From contig NC_090697.1 in assembly GCF_040954835.1 (NCBI RefSeq), positions 11,958,001 through 12,022,000 of the forward strand: a stretch of 64,000 nt of DNA, written 5' to 3'. Of the stretch, positions 13,827-25,800 are shown piece after piece. The position numbers and the translations under genes are program-made. Origin of the DNA: Lepisosteus oculatus. Lineage: Eukaryota > Chordata > Actinopteri > Semionotiformes > Lepisosteidae. The notes beneath the pieces are model-generated. The model searched no databases and had not been told where the DNA came from. It was given only the letters and a program-made list of their open reading frames with translations. How positions within the stretch are numbered: position 1 is the first letter of the stretch; every line of letters starts with the position of its first letter.

Positions 13827-16800
13827 ATGAGACTACTTTTAACTTCCTTATTGCTCGTAGTTTCTCTCTGTTGGGTGGACGGTGCCAGGAAGCCCGTAGA
13901 AGTCGAAAAAGTGGAAAATGACCCCGAACTGGGTGAGTAGATGCTGGTCGGAGCAGTTTTGTCTTCCTTGGCTGAACTCGGGCCCGTTTTATTTTGGGTT
14001 GCCCGGCACGGCAGATGAATGGGATCGCGCAATGGGGTAGAAATGTTGCTCACGCAAAAGCGTGCTCTTGAACTTGAAAACAACTTTATTTTTTAAACTG
14101 ATGATGCTGATCGGTGTCCCCAGTCTATAACTTTGTAACTGAAGCCAGGTGTTCTTAACCACGCACGCTACTTTGAAGCATGAAACAGGATGTTTGAAAC
14201 GTTTTGCTGCGGTTTCGGTCCTTTTGGAAGCATATTTTTACGTTTAAAAGTTTAGGAAATCAAAACCCGGTGTCACTATTTGCTAAGGTTTCCTTACTCA
14301 GGTTTCAATATTGAAGTCACTGCCAACACTGATAGGACCCCAGCTGGTCTCTACGATGTCAAGTACTGTAAATGTCATTTTGTATTTGAATTCATCCATG
14401 TTAGGTTTTAGAAAGGTACAGAACGCATTTCAAGTCCGCAGCAGGTATGCTGGTGAATTGAAATGTATTTTTACACTGCACGTTTCGTCTGTAGCAGTCC
14501 TACCACCTCCTAGTCTGCTCTTTTTGACGTTTTCAAGACCTGGCCTCGTCAGTACCGGGGTGGGCGACCTCAAAGGAAAACCAGGAGTGTAGGTGATATG
14601 TGACCAGTAGGTGGTGCTCTTCCCCTTGCAACAGAATATCCAAACCATTGCTCCAGTATGGTGACCATTGATGTCCTGGTTTGAAGCCATCTTGGTGTTT
14701 GAAGTTATCCCGGCACTGTAAAACAGTAGAGTTGTTAACCCCGGTCTCCGGGCTAAATTCCACTCAGAGTTTCCCATTAAATCAACCAGTGAAGCGATTT
14801 TTCACTCGTTACCCTGATGTGTTATGTAGTGTGCTGTCACTCAAGCTGTTCATTCACGGGTGAATGCAGGGAGGGCTTCTCATACATGAGCAGTTCAGGA
14901 TACTTTGAGAAGAAAAGCGCAATAAATACAGTCACTTATCATTACAGCATTGCTTCCTCTGAAGAAGGAATAGTGTTGCTTGTTAGATCCTGGCTGTATC
15001 TCCATCGGAGGATCTTTTCCAAGTAGATTGTGGGTATAAACCACTGACCCTGCGATGGATTCTGGGAGCTTCTTTAAAGAAATATCTGTTGTTATTTCAC
15101 AGCACAGGAAGGATTCTACTTGCCTGTTCCTCCTAGGAGTGGTTTGTGATGAAACACATACCAGGATTGCGGGAGTTGATGCTTCAGAAGAGCGATTTCT
15201 TGAGACTATGAATATTTCTGGTGGCTTCACGTGGTGTTTCGTGAACTACTGTGAGAAACCGGGTCTCTTTTAAGTGCGACAGCATTATGCGGCAGCCATA
15301 GTGCACCAGTACACTCGCCACACACCAGCTCTCAGTGGGGAGGAGAACAGTGATAAAGCCAGTCCAGAGATGGGGATGATTAGGAGGCCATGATTGGTAA
15401 GGGCCAATGAGAAATTTGGCCAGGACAGCGGGGTTACACCCCTACTCTTTTCGAGAAACGCCCTGGGATTTTTAATGACCGCAGTGAGTCAGGACCTTGG
15501 TTTTACTTCTCATCCGAAGGACAGTGCCTTTTTACAGTATAGTGTCCCCGTCACTATACTGGGGCATTAGGACCCACATGGACTGCAGGGTGAGCGCCCC
15601 CTGCTGGCCCCACTAACACCTCTTCCAGCAGCAACCTTAGTTTTTCCCCAGGTGGTCTCTCATCCAGGTTCTGACCAGGCTCACTCCTTTGATATAGCAG
15701 GTTGATATAGCTGCTGGCTAAGTCAAGTCAGTCTGGGGGCTCACTGGAGACACAGAATAGAGACCCAAAACAAATTATGTGAAGGGTCACTAAGCCCACA
15801 CGGGCAGCTTCCATTTTCAGCACGTTCTGGGGTGATGAAACATGAGAGAGAGGGACGGGGGCTTAGATCAGTTTCTGCAGTCCTCAAGATGGAAGTCAGA
15901 CTCAATACAAATCGCAACTCTGACCTTAAATTCCTTTGGTTCCAGTCACGCGTGGCCTTGAACCAGACATGTCAAAATCATAATAGACAATCAGTGGGAT
16001 AACCTAGTTGTGACGACAGCCATTTTCATAGGCAAACAAGAGACGGTTCTGGACGAGTTAGTGCCTTTTTGCTGTATTCTTATGGACGGTATTTGGAGAG
16101 CATAAGTAAATGAGAGATCTCAAAGATTAAGCAGTCAGCTTTGAATATGCTCTGTAGTTTTCTGGGAATTTATTCTAAAAAAGTGGGGTTCTATGTTAAT
16201 GCACTTGGTATTTCTTGCTGTGGTGTTTAGTTGTCTGGTGGGTGATGGGCTTAAATAATCCAGTTAGATCTGTGAAGAACTGATTGAGATGATAATCAGG
16301 TGTTGAGCAAAAGAGCAAATTGAGACTGAACAGAGAAGTGGGTTTAAACAGCTGCAGAAAGGCCAAGTGTAGTTGCACCATAAAGTACTGTATTAAAAGG
16401 ATTTCATTTTCATTAAAGGGAACTATACTGCTACAAATACTCTGAAGTTTAGACATGTGATTTCAAGCTTGTTTAATGGTTTGTGTTGTCATAATAAATT
16501 GACTGGCTGAAGACAAATGGAGAGGTTTTTTCCTGGAAAAACAATGACTGGTATTTATTCATCTGTAAAATGGGGAGTGAAAACATGGAGGAGTTCAGAG
16601 ATGTATGATGGAGTCAGATTATCAGAGCCTTGAAAGTTGGCAACAAAATCTTAAATTAAATAGGTGACTTTATAGGCAACCAATGTAGAGACTTCAGTAA
16701 CATGTTGACAGGGTCTGGTGGGAGTAAGTCTTCTTGCTGCAGAGTTTTGGACATATTGCAACTTGTTGAGAAGAGAGTTAGGAAGCCCACAGAGTAAAGA

Positions 16801-19800
16801 GTTAGAGAAACATCAAACCTCGATGTTAGAAATGAATGAACCAGGCACACGAGACACTGATAGAAATGGAATAATAGAAGGGCAGTATTTCTAAGGTGGA
16901 ATCAGAGCGTTGTTTCACAGAATATCTAATGTGTGCCTTTCCAGGGGCTGACATGGGTACTGATCCCGCTCGCCGGCAGCCTAATCCACTGAGGAGCCGA
17001 GCTTTTCATTTCTGTTCTTTAGGCCACTGCTTCCCAAACGTCCGAGTTTAAACACTCAGGAATGTGTGTGGCGAGAACTAAAGATTACTTTGAGTCAAAA
17101 CACAATCTACAGTTTGAAAGAGAAGTAATTGCCCTCACTTTTCTGAGGAGAATTTGAAATCCATGCTTGTTGCAATCCACTGTTTAGTTCTGTCAGGGCT
17201 GGGAAGAGCCACATGGAGCTCCTGAGTCACACTTAATAAACATCAGGAATTTCTCCTGCCTCCATGGCACAGACTGTGGAGACCGCCCCGCAGCACGTTA
17301 GGGGTCCCTAAGTATTCATGTTTAAACCTCCTTCAAAGGTGCCCAGGTAGTGATTAAGGCAAACAGCTCGGGCTTTTTCATGGGTGCAGTGCTAAGTAAG
17401 GTCGCAACGAGGGGGCACACGAGACAAGTGTCTAGCCTTGATGGGTGCCTGCTGTGGAGCAAGGGTGCCCTTCTGTAGGAAGCTGATGCAATTCTGTCCT
17501 TTCACCTGAAAGCAAAAAGCATCCCATGAGAGGTCTCGGGACCCAGGCTACAGCAGGCCCCATGCAAATGATTTTAGGATTAAAGATCAAGATGGTGCTG
17601 GAATCAAGGTCAGGATGTGGGACAGAGGTGAAGTTGGGATTGAAGATCGGGATGGTGCTGGAATTAAGGTCAGGATGTGGGACAGGGTGAAGTTAGGAAG
17701 TTGTGGGCTACAACTTGTAAATTAAGGTAGAATAATTTCTGTTATAATGTGTCTTGATTTCAGCCTGATCACAAAATGTGTTCATTTGGAGAGGGGTCGT
17801 AGAATTGTTTTATAGGCACTGTATGTACTGGACAGTGCTCCGTTTACGTGTATCGGTGTGTAATCACAATGGTTTTTACTGACTGTACTTGATTAAACCG
17901 TAACAATTTAAAAAAGCAGAAAAATTGTTGTTGCGGTTTATTTCTTCAACCCGTGAGGCAGCGAACAGTGACTGATTTCTGCCTGTGATGTAAAGTCACG
18001 CAGCCCGTCAGAGCCTTATGAAGCAGAGTTTTTCTTTGAAACCGCAAATGAAATACACTTGTGTACGACGTCAGTGCTGCAGCCTGGAGGAGTCTGGAAC
18101 AAGATGCACAGTTGTGTTGTTGAAGCCGGTTCCCTGGCTTTTCCAAGAAACAGGGGGATGGGACCCCTGAATCAGTTAACCTCTAACTACCTGACTACCC
18201 CACAAGCTAGAGAGGCTGAAAGGCGCCTGGTTTGTAACCATTCTTATGTCTTTCTGATAATGAGTGTTCCACATGGTTGCCATTTCCTTCTCTGCTTCTG
18301 AGCGTCTATTCCTGGTGATGATTATTCAGGGTTTTGATCGTGTTCCAGTATCGCCACTGGCAGTTCACATCGTGCACTGAGCGGGGCCAGGTGCAGACAT
18401 TTGCCTGGCACGGCTCAGGGGGAATCAAATAGTCCTTTCTAGGTTGTTGTTTTTTTAAATATTATCCTGGCTTTTAAATTATTACATCATCGCGGAAAAA
18501 CATAATAAAGATTTTCAGGAGCAGGTAAGTCCTAAGTGTTTAAATACGTCATCGTGTTTGTGGTTGGCAGCATGTGCTGCGGTCAACCCGATTTAAGATC
18601 GGGGAATACTGGGATCGTTGCGCTCCGCAGCTGCGCTAATACCGGCCTATCCCATTCCCCCAGAATCCCTCAGCAAGGTGCTGTCTAACTACGAGGTGTT
18701 GTCCATGTCCAGTGTGCGACGGCACTCTGTGAGGAAGAGAGATTTGCAGCCTGAATCCCAGGTGGAGCAGATGATGAGTTTCACGGCCTTGAACAGGTAC
18801 TGCTGTGTGTCGTTAGTGGGTGAAACGAGCATCACCGCCTTCCTTTCTTAGAAAACGTTGTAGGGATGCAAGGAGTCACAGCGCGGACCGGTGAAGGTGT
18901 GAGGTGAGTTTGATCGTGAAGAAAATGGCCGCTTCCGGAGTACAAGGCGTATTTCCCACAGAGTCAGAGTCCAGCCATGGCCACCCTGTGTTAATACCAT
19001 GAGTGGGGGGTCTTGATTGACCATTCTCCCCTAGTTGCTATTCCTGATGATGATGATGATGATGATGTTCCCCCCCTTTCAGCTAATTCTGAGGTGCCAC
19101 CTACAACAGCAGGCGTCAAGCCATGGTCTGGAGTTAGGACCCAGGGCCAGAGTCAGGTTTCTGCAACAGAACCTCTGACAGTGGGGGAAATGCAGCCCGA
19201 TCCAGCAAAGTTCCTGAAGGACTGCAGAGCTTCTTGTTTGTAACCCTGTAAACTGATGTGGAATTTTGTTCCGGGGGAAGCACTGTCGCACATACAGATG
19301 CTCAGTCCCTCGAATTTGGCCTAGAGGACTTGCTTTCGGGCGGCACTAAGCTCAACTAATGTAAACGGAGAGCAGGTGAGCAACAGCTCAAGTAGGAAGG
19401 CCAACCTAAAGATCGTCCAAGTTGGTTGCTGGACAATGGGAAGTGGTATGTCTTCCCTCAGCTTAAAACACTCATTTACACAAAGATAAACCTGAAGGAA
19501 AATGGCTTTTGTTAAGTTAACCTTGGCTCAGTTCCCTCCCGATTTGAGTTCCGTTAATGAATTAGTCTGCCTGGGTGAGACTTTTCAAAAGTGGGGTGCT
19601 TATACACTCTTCTCCTTTGTTTTTCGTTCTCCAGAAATTTCAAACTGTACCTGACGTCAAAAATGGACCTTTTTACTGAAGATTTCAAGGCGGTTGTTGT
19701 TGATAAGAATGGGAGAGAAGATGTTTTTGAAGTCCAGAGGAATAACTTCTTCACGGGACATGTAGTAGGTGAGACGTGGTTCAGCAAGCTGAGTGTTTTG

Positions 19801-22800
19801 GGCCAAGAAGGGACATCTCCGGAGAGGTCTTAGTCATGAAGGTTAATTTAGGAGGCTGTTGAATTTTCTTAAGCACTGAGAACATCCATGCATTATGTTT
19901 AATATTACAGATACATTTTGAAGGTGTCGTTTGTCTTTATCCATCCATCTTGCGGGAGAGCCTAGCAAGCAATTGGCCCAAGGCAGGGTCCATCCTAGAC
20001 GGGACATTAGTCCATCACAGGGCACACACAGACTCAAACATGCACACACAAGGGTCGGTTTCCCAGAATCCAGTTAACCTATCGGTATATCTGTGGATGG
20101 TGGAAGGAAACCAACAGGAAGGCGGCGAGAACGTACACACTCCACACAGACAGCACCTGAGCACCCCAGCTCAGGCCCCCAGAGCTGCAAGGCAGCAATG
20201 CTAACTGCTGCACCACCATGCCACCACATTGCACAGGAAATGGGCAATGTGTCGTGCCAACTGCCCCACAGACCCTGGCAGTGTGTGCCCAGCTCTGAAG
20301 AGAGCACAGGCCCTTGGTTCTTCCCTGAAGAGCTTTTATTGATGGCTTCTGTCTTGCAACCCTCTTAATGTACTTTTTTGTGTGTTAAGAGCACAGCTGG
20401 GTCAGGGACAACCACTCTCTGGGCTTGGATTGCTTGTTTATATGAGCCCTCAGCATTTGGGCTGCACTCAGTAAGAGTTTCCATCTCTTTTCTTTTTTTA
20501 ATCCTCACTGCTGTATGATTTTCCAGAGGAAAGTGCAAGAGTGGATATTGGCGATACATCCCTGTTATCTGTCAAACCAGCGTTGAGAAGATAATCTTGT
20601 TTCTTCAGCTGTTTGACCTAGCCCTCGCACCGATCCGATTTGCAAAAGCCAAAGATGGGTTTTCGGCTCTAAATAACAAAACTAATATTTCTTGTTATAA
20701 AGTAAGGGTATTTACACGACCACTGAATTATAACAGTAACGTCTTGCCAAACATAGCTCACCATACAGATTTTGACAGGAACCACAGACACTGAATACTT
20801 GTGCGCATCATAGATTTGAATTATTTGCTTAAATTTTTTTCTGGGGACAGTGATACATTTCAGCAGTGATTTAGTGTACCGATACTGTAGAAATAAATTG
20901 TAATACCAACAGGTTGTTTATAGTACTGCCTTGTATCTACATTAATGTTTTAGTTCTCAACATTTCATTTAGTTAGGACACACTGTTACTCTTCCAGGTT
21001 ATGTTTGCATTGTCCCTTTAGCAACTTTACTTTCACTTATTTTTCCCTAATGTACTTACACTTTATGTGAAGTAGTCTCTGGGTAAAAGCATCTTCTAAG
21101 CAAGTACATATTCAGTTCAATTCAAAATACCTATTCATCCCAAAATGGGGGCAATTTAAGCTGCACATTGCAAATAAAACTGGTTACAAAAAACATGGTA
21201 TCACAACTTTTCTAAGGAAAAAAAATAAAAACCACAGTGTCCCCAAAATGAGTATAAAAGTGACAGATATATTGATCTAAAAAGCTGCAGATACAAGGTA
21301 TTAGAAAAGTCCATGTTTAAAAAATGCTGTCTTCAATAACGGAGGAGTCTGGGTGTGATGGAGGTGCATGTACCATTTTCTGCATTGTGCTGCTCAAAGC
21401 TGTTAATCTCTGGAGACGGGCCAGGCCGATACTGGAGTGTGTTTAAAGGACGTGCACAGGGTGATGCACAGCGTGGCGGCTGTGGGCCTTCAGGATGCAG
21501 CGAATACGGTCCCTTCTGTGACGGCCGTTGTCACGCGCAGCCCGGGTGTGTTTCGCGGCACCGAGCTAACGAAACCTTTGTTCTTCAAAGGGGAAGAGAA
21601 CTCCCGCGTGCAGGCGCACATCGACGACACCGACTTCATGGCCCGCATTCACACGGATGAAGGAGAGTACATCATTGAGGTACCCCGACCCTCCCCCCCG
21701 AAACGACTTCCTTCTGGGCTTTGCGTCATCGTCGCTTTCGGGAAACGGAACGAGAGAGGGGGCCCGGGTTCTGTACCTTTCCGAAAAACCTGGCGGTAAA
21801 CTTGGCTCTGGTTCCCTTTTTGGCTCCAGCCCCTGTGGAGGTTCACGCCGTCGGCCGCGAACGGCCAGCTGCTGGCGTACAGGACCCAGGACATCCGGGA
21901 CGTCGCCCACCTGCGCTCCCCTGGCGTCTGCGGGTACGTCCGGCCCGGGGGCGAGGAGCTGCTGCCCGACAAGCTGAAGGAGGCCCTGGCGGAGGACGCG
22001 GGCAAGGAAGGTGAGTCGGGGGGGGGCCTGGCAGCGAGCTTGACACACCTCAAAGCGTTGAGAGACCCCCCCCCTTCAAAAGACAGACTGCGAGACATCA
22101 CACCCCTGCTACAGTAGCTGATGACTCGATCTGCCGCCTTGTTTAAACTTCTATTGAACTTGTTTGTTCGGTCAGTCCTGAGTCAAACCGGTTTCCAATA
22201 ATGGCAGCATGCGGAAATTCATGTGGGGCTCTCCTCCCCGTTTCATAATTTCTGACTGAATATCTCTTGCTAATTAACTGGTTGGTTGATAATGAGCAGA
22301 CACCGGTGGGAATGAGCCTGTGTCAGACACTCGTACAGTGAGCGAATGTTTTCCCTCTGCTGAGGTCCAGTTGACTCCATCTGTAGAGGCATATCTGAAC
22401 GAGGGTAGTTCTGAATCTCAGAAATCACAGTGGTACCACACAAATACCACCGAAATAGTGGTATCGCCGTGTGGTACAGCGATATTTCCATGCGTGGCAA
22501 AGACGCTCTACAAAAGGTTGTGGCAACGGCACAGAGGATCATAGGACGTGATTTACCATCAGTCAGTGAGATTCACACCATGCTGTCTTAATAAAGCCCG
22601 ATCCGTCATTCAGGATCCCAACCATCCCGGCCACAAACTGTCCTCCCCCTGCAGTCTGGCAAGCGGTACTACACTATTAAAGCTCCACTAGACTCAATTA
22701 CACCTTCTACCCTACCGCTGTGTGCATCCTTATCAGCCAACTGCAGTGCCTCAGACTCAATGCAGGTCTGCACTATGCACTTTTGAATTTGGCTGAACAT

Positions 22801-25800
22801 GTGTTCTTGTTCACTACCATGTGTTTATTGTTCTCTACCATGTATTTATTGTTTGTTCATACCACCGCTATTTCTTATGTACCGTTTTGTAATGTACTGT
22901 CTTCATTGTGTGCTGTTGCCTGTCGTACGGTGTCGTCTGCTGTTCTGTGCGTGTCCTGAGAGATCAGTGCGAATCCGAATTCCAGTGTACGCATGTACAT
23001 ATGAATTCCCCTACCCTGCTCTCGGTTCAGGGTTAAATAGTCATTTCCGATCCCATTTGACCTTTAAAGAGCCACAGTAAAATTCAGGCAAGACCTGAAT
23101 TAGCACGACCATGTCATTTTCATTCCAGTTTTTTGTGTTCTTTGATTGTTCGGTTTGGCCGTGGGCTTTAATCTAGCGGTCTCCAGCCCTGGTCCCTGGA
23201 GGACCAAGACACCTACCTCCCGTGTTTTCTTCTAGTCAAGCCCTGTGCTGCTTTGGTGGGAAAAAAAACCAACATTTTTAGCTCAGAACTGGAGATTTGG
23301 AGTTGCTTATGAAACAGTAGTTAATAGGCATCCTCCTACAAGCTTAAGAACTATAGAGTTCAGCCCGATCCTGTCGTTAAAGAGCTCAGTTGTGGAGCTG
23401 ACAGCTCAGCTGGAACAGTAACTAGTAGGTATGTGGGTCCCCGTGCCCAGGATTGGAAACCACTCTTTTCATCAACTGCAGAATCATGTTCTTACAAGCT
23501 TTAAGGCCGTTCGTGGCCGTGACTTCTGCGGGCAGGAGCTATGATTGTTTTTTGTACGTGGCGGCTGGGGTTGAGGTTGTACCTGCATCAGCTGCCTTGC
23601 TTTACTGGCTGCTTCGCTGTCGTCTGTGTTACCCAGAGCACCTCCACAGAGAGGCGAGGAGCAGAGATGTTCCCGACCCCACGAAGAACACCTGCCCCCT
23701 GCTGGTGGTGGCCGACTACCGATTTTTCACACACATGGGCCGTGGAGAGGAGAGCACCACCATCAACTACTTGGTGAGGTATCATTCTGGCCGCTCCCTG
23801 GCGGCTCGTTGAGTGGAAAATGACAGGGCCATCAGCCCATGTCACAAATGGCAAATGAGAAAAGGACATTTTTTGTCACCCGGCAGCCATGTCAATCTGC
23901 AGCTCACAGCTGGCAGCCCACTGAAGCTCAGCGGGTGTGAGCCTGGTCAGTACCTGGTCAGTTGGGAGACCTCCTGGGAAAAACTAAGGCTGCTGCTGGA
24001 AGAGGTGTTAGTGGGGCCAATAGGGGGCGCTCACCCTGCAGTCTGTGTGGGTCCTAATGCCCCAGTATGGTGACGGAGACACTATACTGTAAAAAGGCTA
24101 CATCCTTCAGATGAAATATAAAACTGAGGTCCTGACTAAAAATCCCAGGGTATTTCTCGAAAAGGGTAGGGGTGTTACACCCCAGTCTTCTGACCAGATT
24201 TCCCCCTGGCCTTCACTGTTCATTTCACTGTTTTAAACATATTTAATGAGCATCTTCCTTCTGTCAGAGCAAGTGAACTGGGAAAAACTAAGGCTGCTGT
24301 TGGAAGAGGTGTTAGTGGGGCCAGCAGGGGGCGCTCACCCTGCAGTCTGTGTGGGTCCTGATGCCCCAGTATAGTGACGGGGACACTATACTGGTCCTAT
24401 GAATGAGATATAACGTCCTATGAATGAGACATAAAACTGAGGTCCTGACTCTGTGGTCATTAAAAGTCCCAGAATATTAAAATACGCCCCTGGCCTTTAC
24501 CAATCATGGCCTCCTAATAATCCCCATCTCTGAACTGGCCTCATCACTCTGCTCTCCTCCCCCCTGAGAGCTGGTGTGTGGGGAGTGTACTGGTGCACTA
24601 TGGCTGCTGTGGCATCTTCTGGCCGCACACTGGTGGTGTTGGAGGGGATCCCCATTACCTGTTAAGTGCCTTGAGTGGAGTGTCCAGAAAGGCGCTTTAT
24701 AAGTGTATCTAAGTGTCGACCTGGAGGGCAGGGTGAGACTTGCATCTGTGAGGTGTGCCCGCAGGGTGCTCACTGACCTTGAGCTAAATTCATCGACTAG
24801 TTTTGTCTTCCTTGCTCTGAAGCAGCATCTGCAGTGAGTGTCTGTCCTCCATCAGACAAGGGCTGAATCGGTGTTTTACAGTTCAGGTCAGGATGCGGAA
24901 AGCGGTGAACACAGTGTTTGCCTTGAGGACGTTACCTCTTCTGTACCCAGTCTGTCCCTTTCAGTAGGGAACATGCTTCACAGGGCCAAGTACAGCACAA
25001 GCAGTTGCACATGTTTAGGGTAGCAGCCTAAACAGGAGAAGGGCGAGAAGAAACTGGTCGGGGAAGTGCTAAGGAGCCTCGTTGCTAGGTTTTGACAGGT
25101 TATACTCATTCATAATCCGCTGCATGCAGGGTTTTTATGGTGCTCTCAACATGTATTTCAGATTGAACTCATTGATCGGGTGGATGACATCTATAGAAAT
25201 ACGTCCTGGGGCAACAACATGGAAGGATACGGGGTGCAGATCAACCAGGTGAAGTCTGTGCGATGAGACTCTTGCTCGGAGAACAGTTTCTGTCCCCGAA
25301 CTATTCGGGATCGTGAGGTCTTCGGCGAATTGTAGATTTCAGAAGTTCCAGTAGGGAGCTGCGTCAGTTGTAAAGGAACAGGTGAAGGTTTATTCCATGC
25401 TGAAAAGAAAAGAGATGCAACGTTGTGGCTGTGGAGCCTTCTTCGGCTGTGGATACTGCCGATACCTCTTCCTCACCCGAAGAAGGCTCCACAGCCGAAA
25501 CGTTGTGTCTCTTTTCTTTTCCTTTCAGCAAGGAATAATAATATTTTTCTTGTTCCTATGCAACACCAGGGGCAGTTTTCCCAGAAGCCAATTAACCTAC
25601 CACTATGGCTTTGGACTGTGGGAGGAAACCCCACATGAACATGCAAACTCCACCCAGACAGCACCCCAGGGCCAGAACTGAAGCCAGGGCCCCAGCAGTG
25701 CGAGGCAGCGATGCTGACCACTGTGCCGCAGTGCTGTCCCGACATCGATAGTTGTTGGCAAATGCATAAACATCAGGTGTTATCCTGTTCTTTATGCACT

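Noticed and set aside
21566-22101. 150-160-codon - strand frames
   Set aside because: Antisense of adam17 exons 4 and 5, which are GC-rich and so poor in stops.
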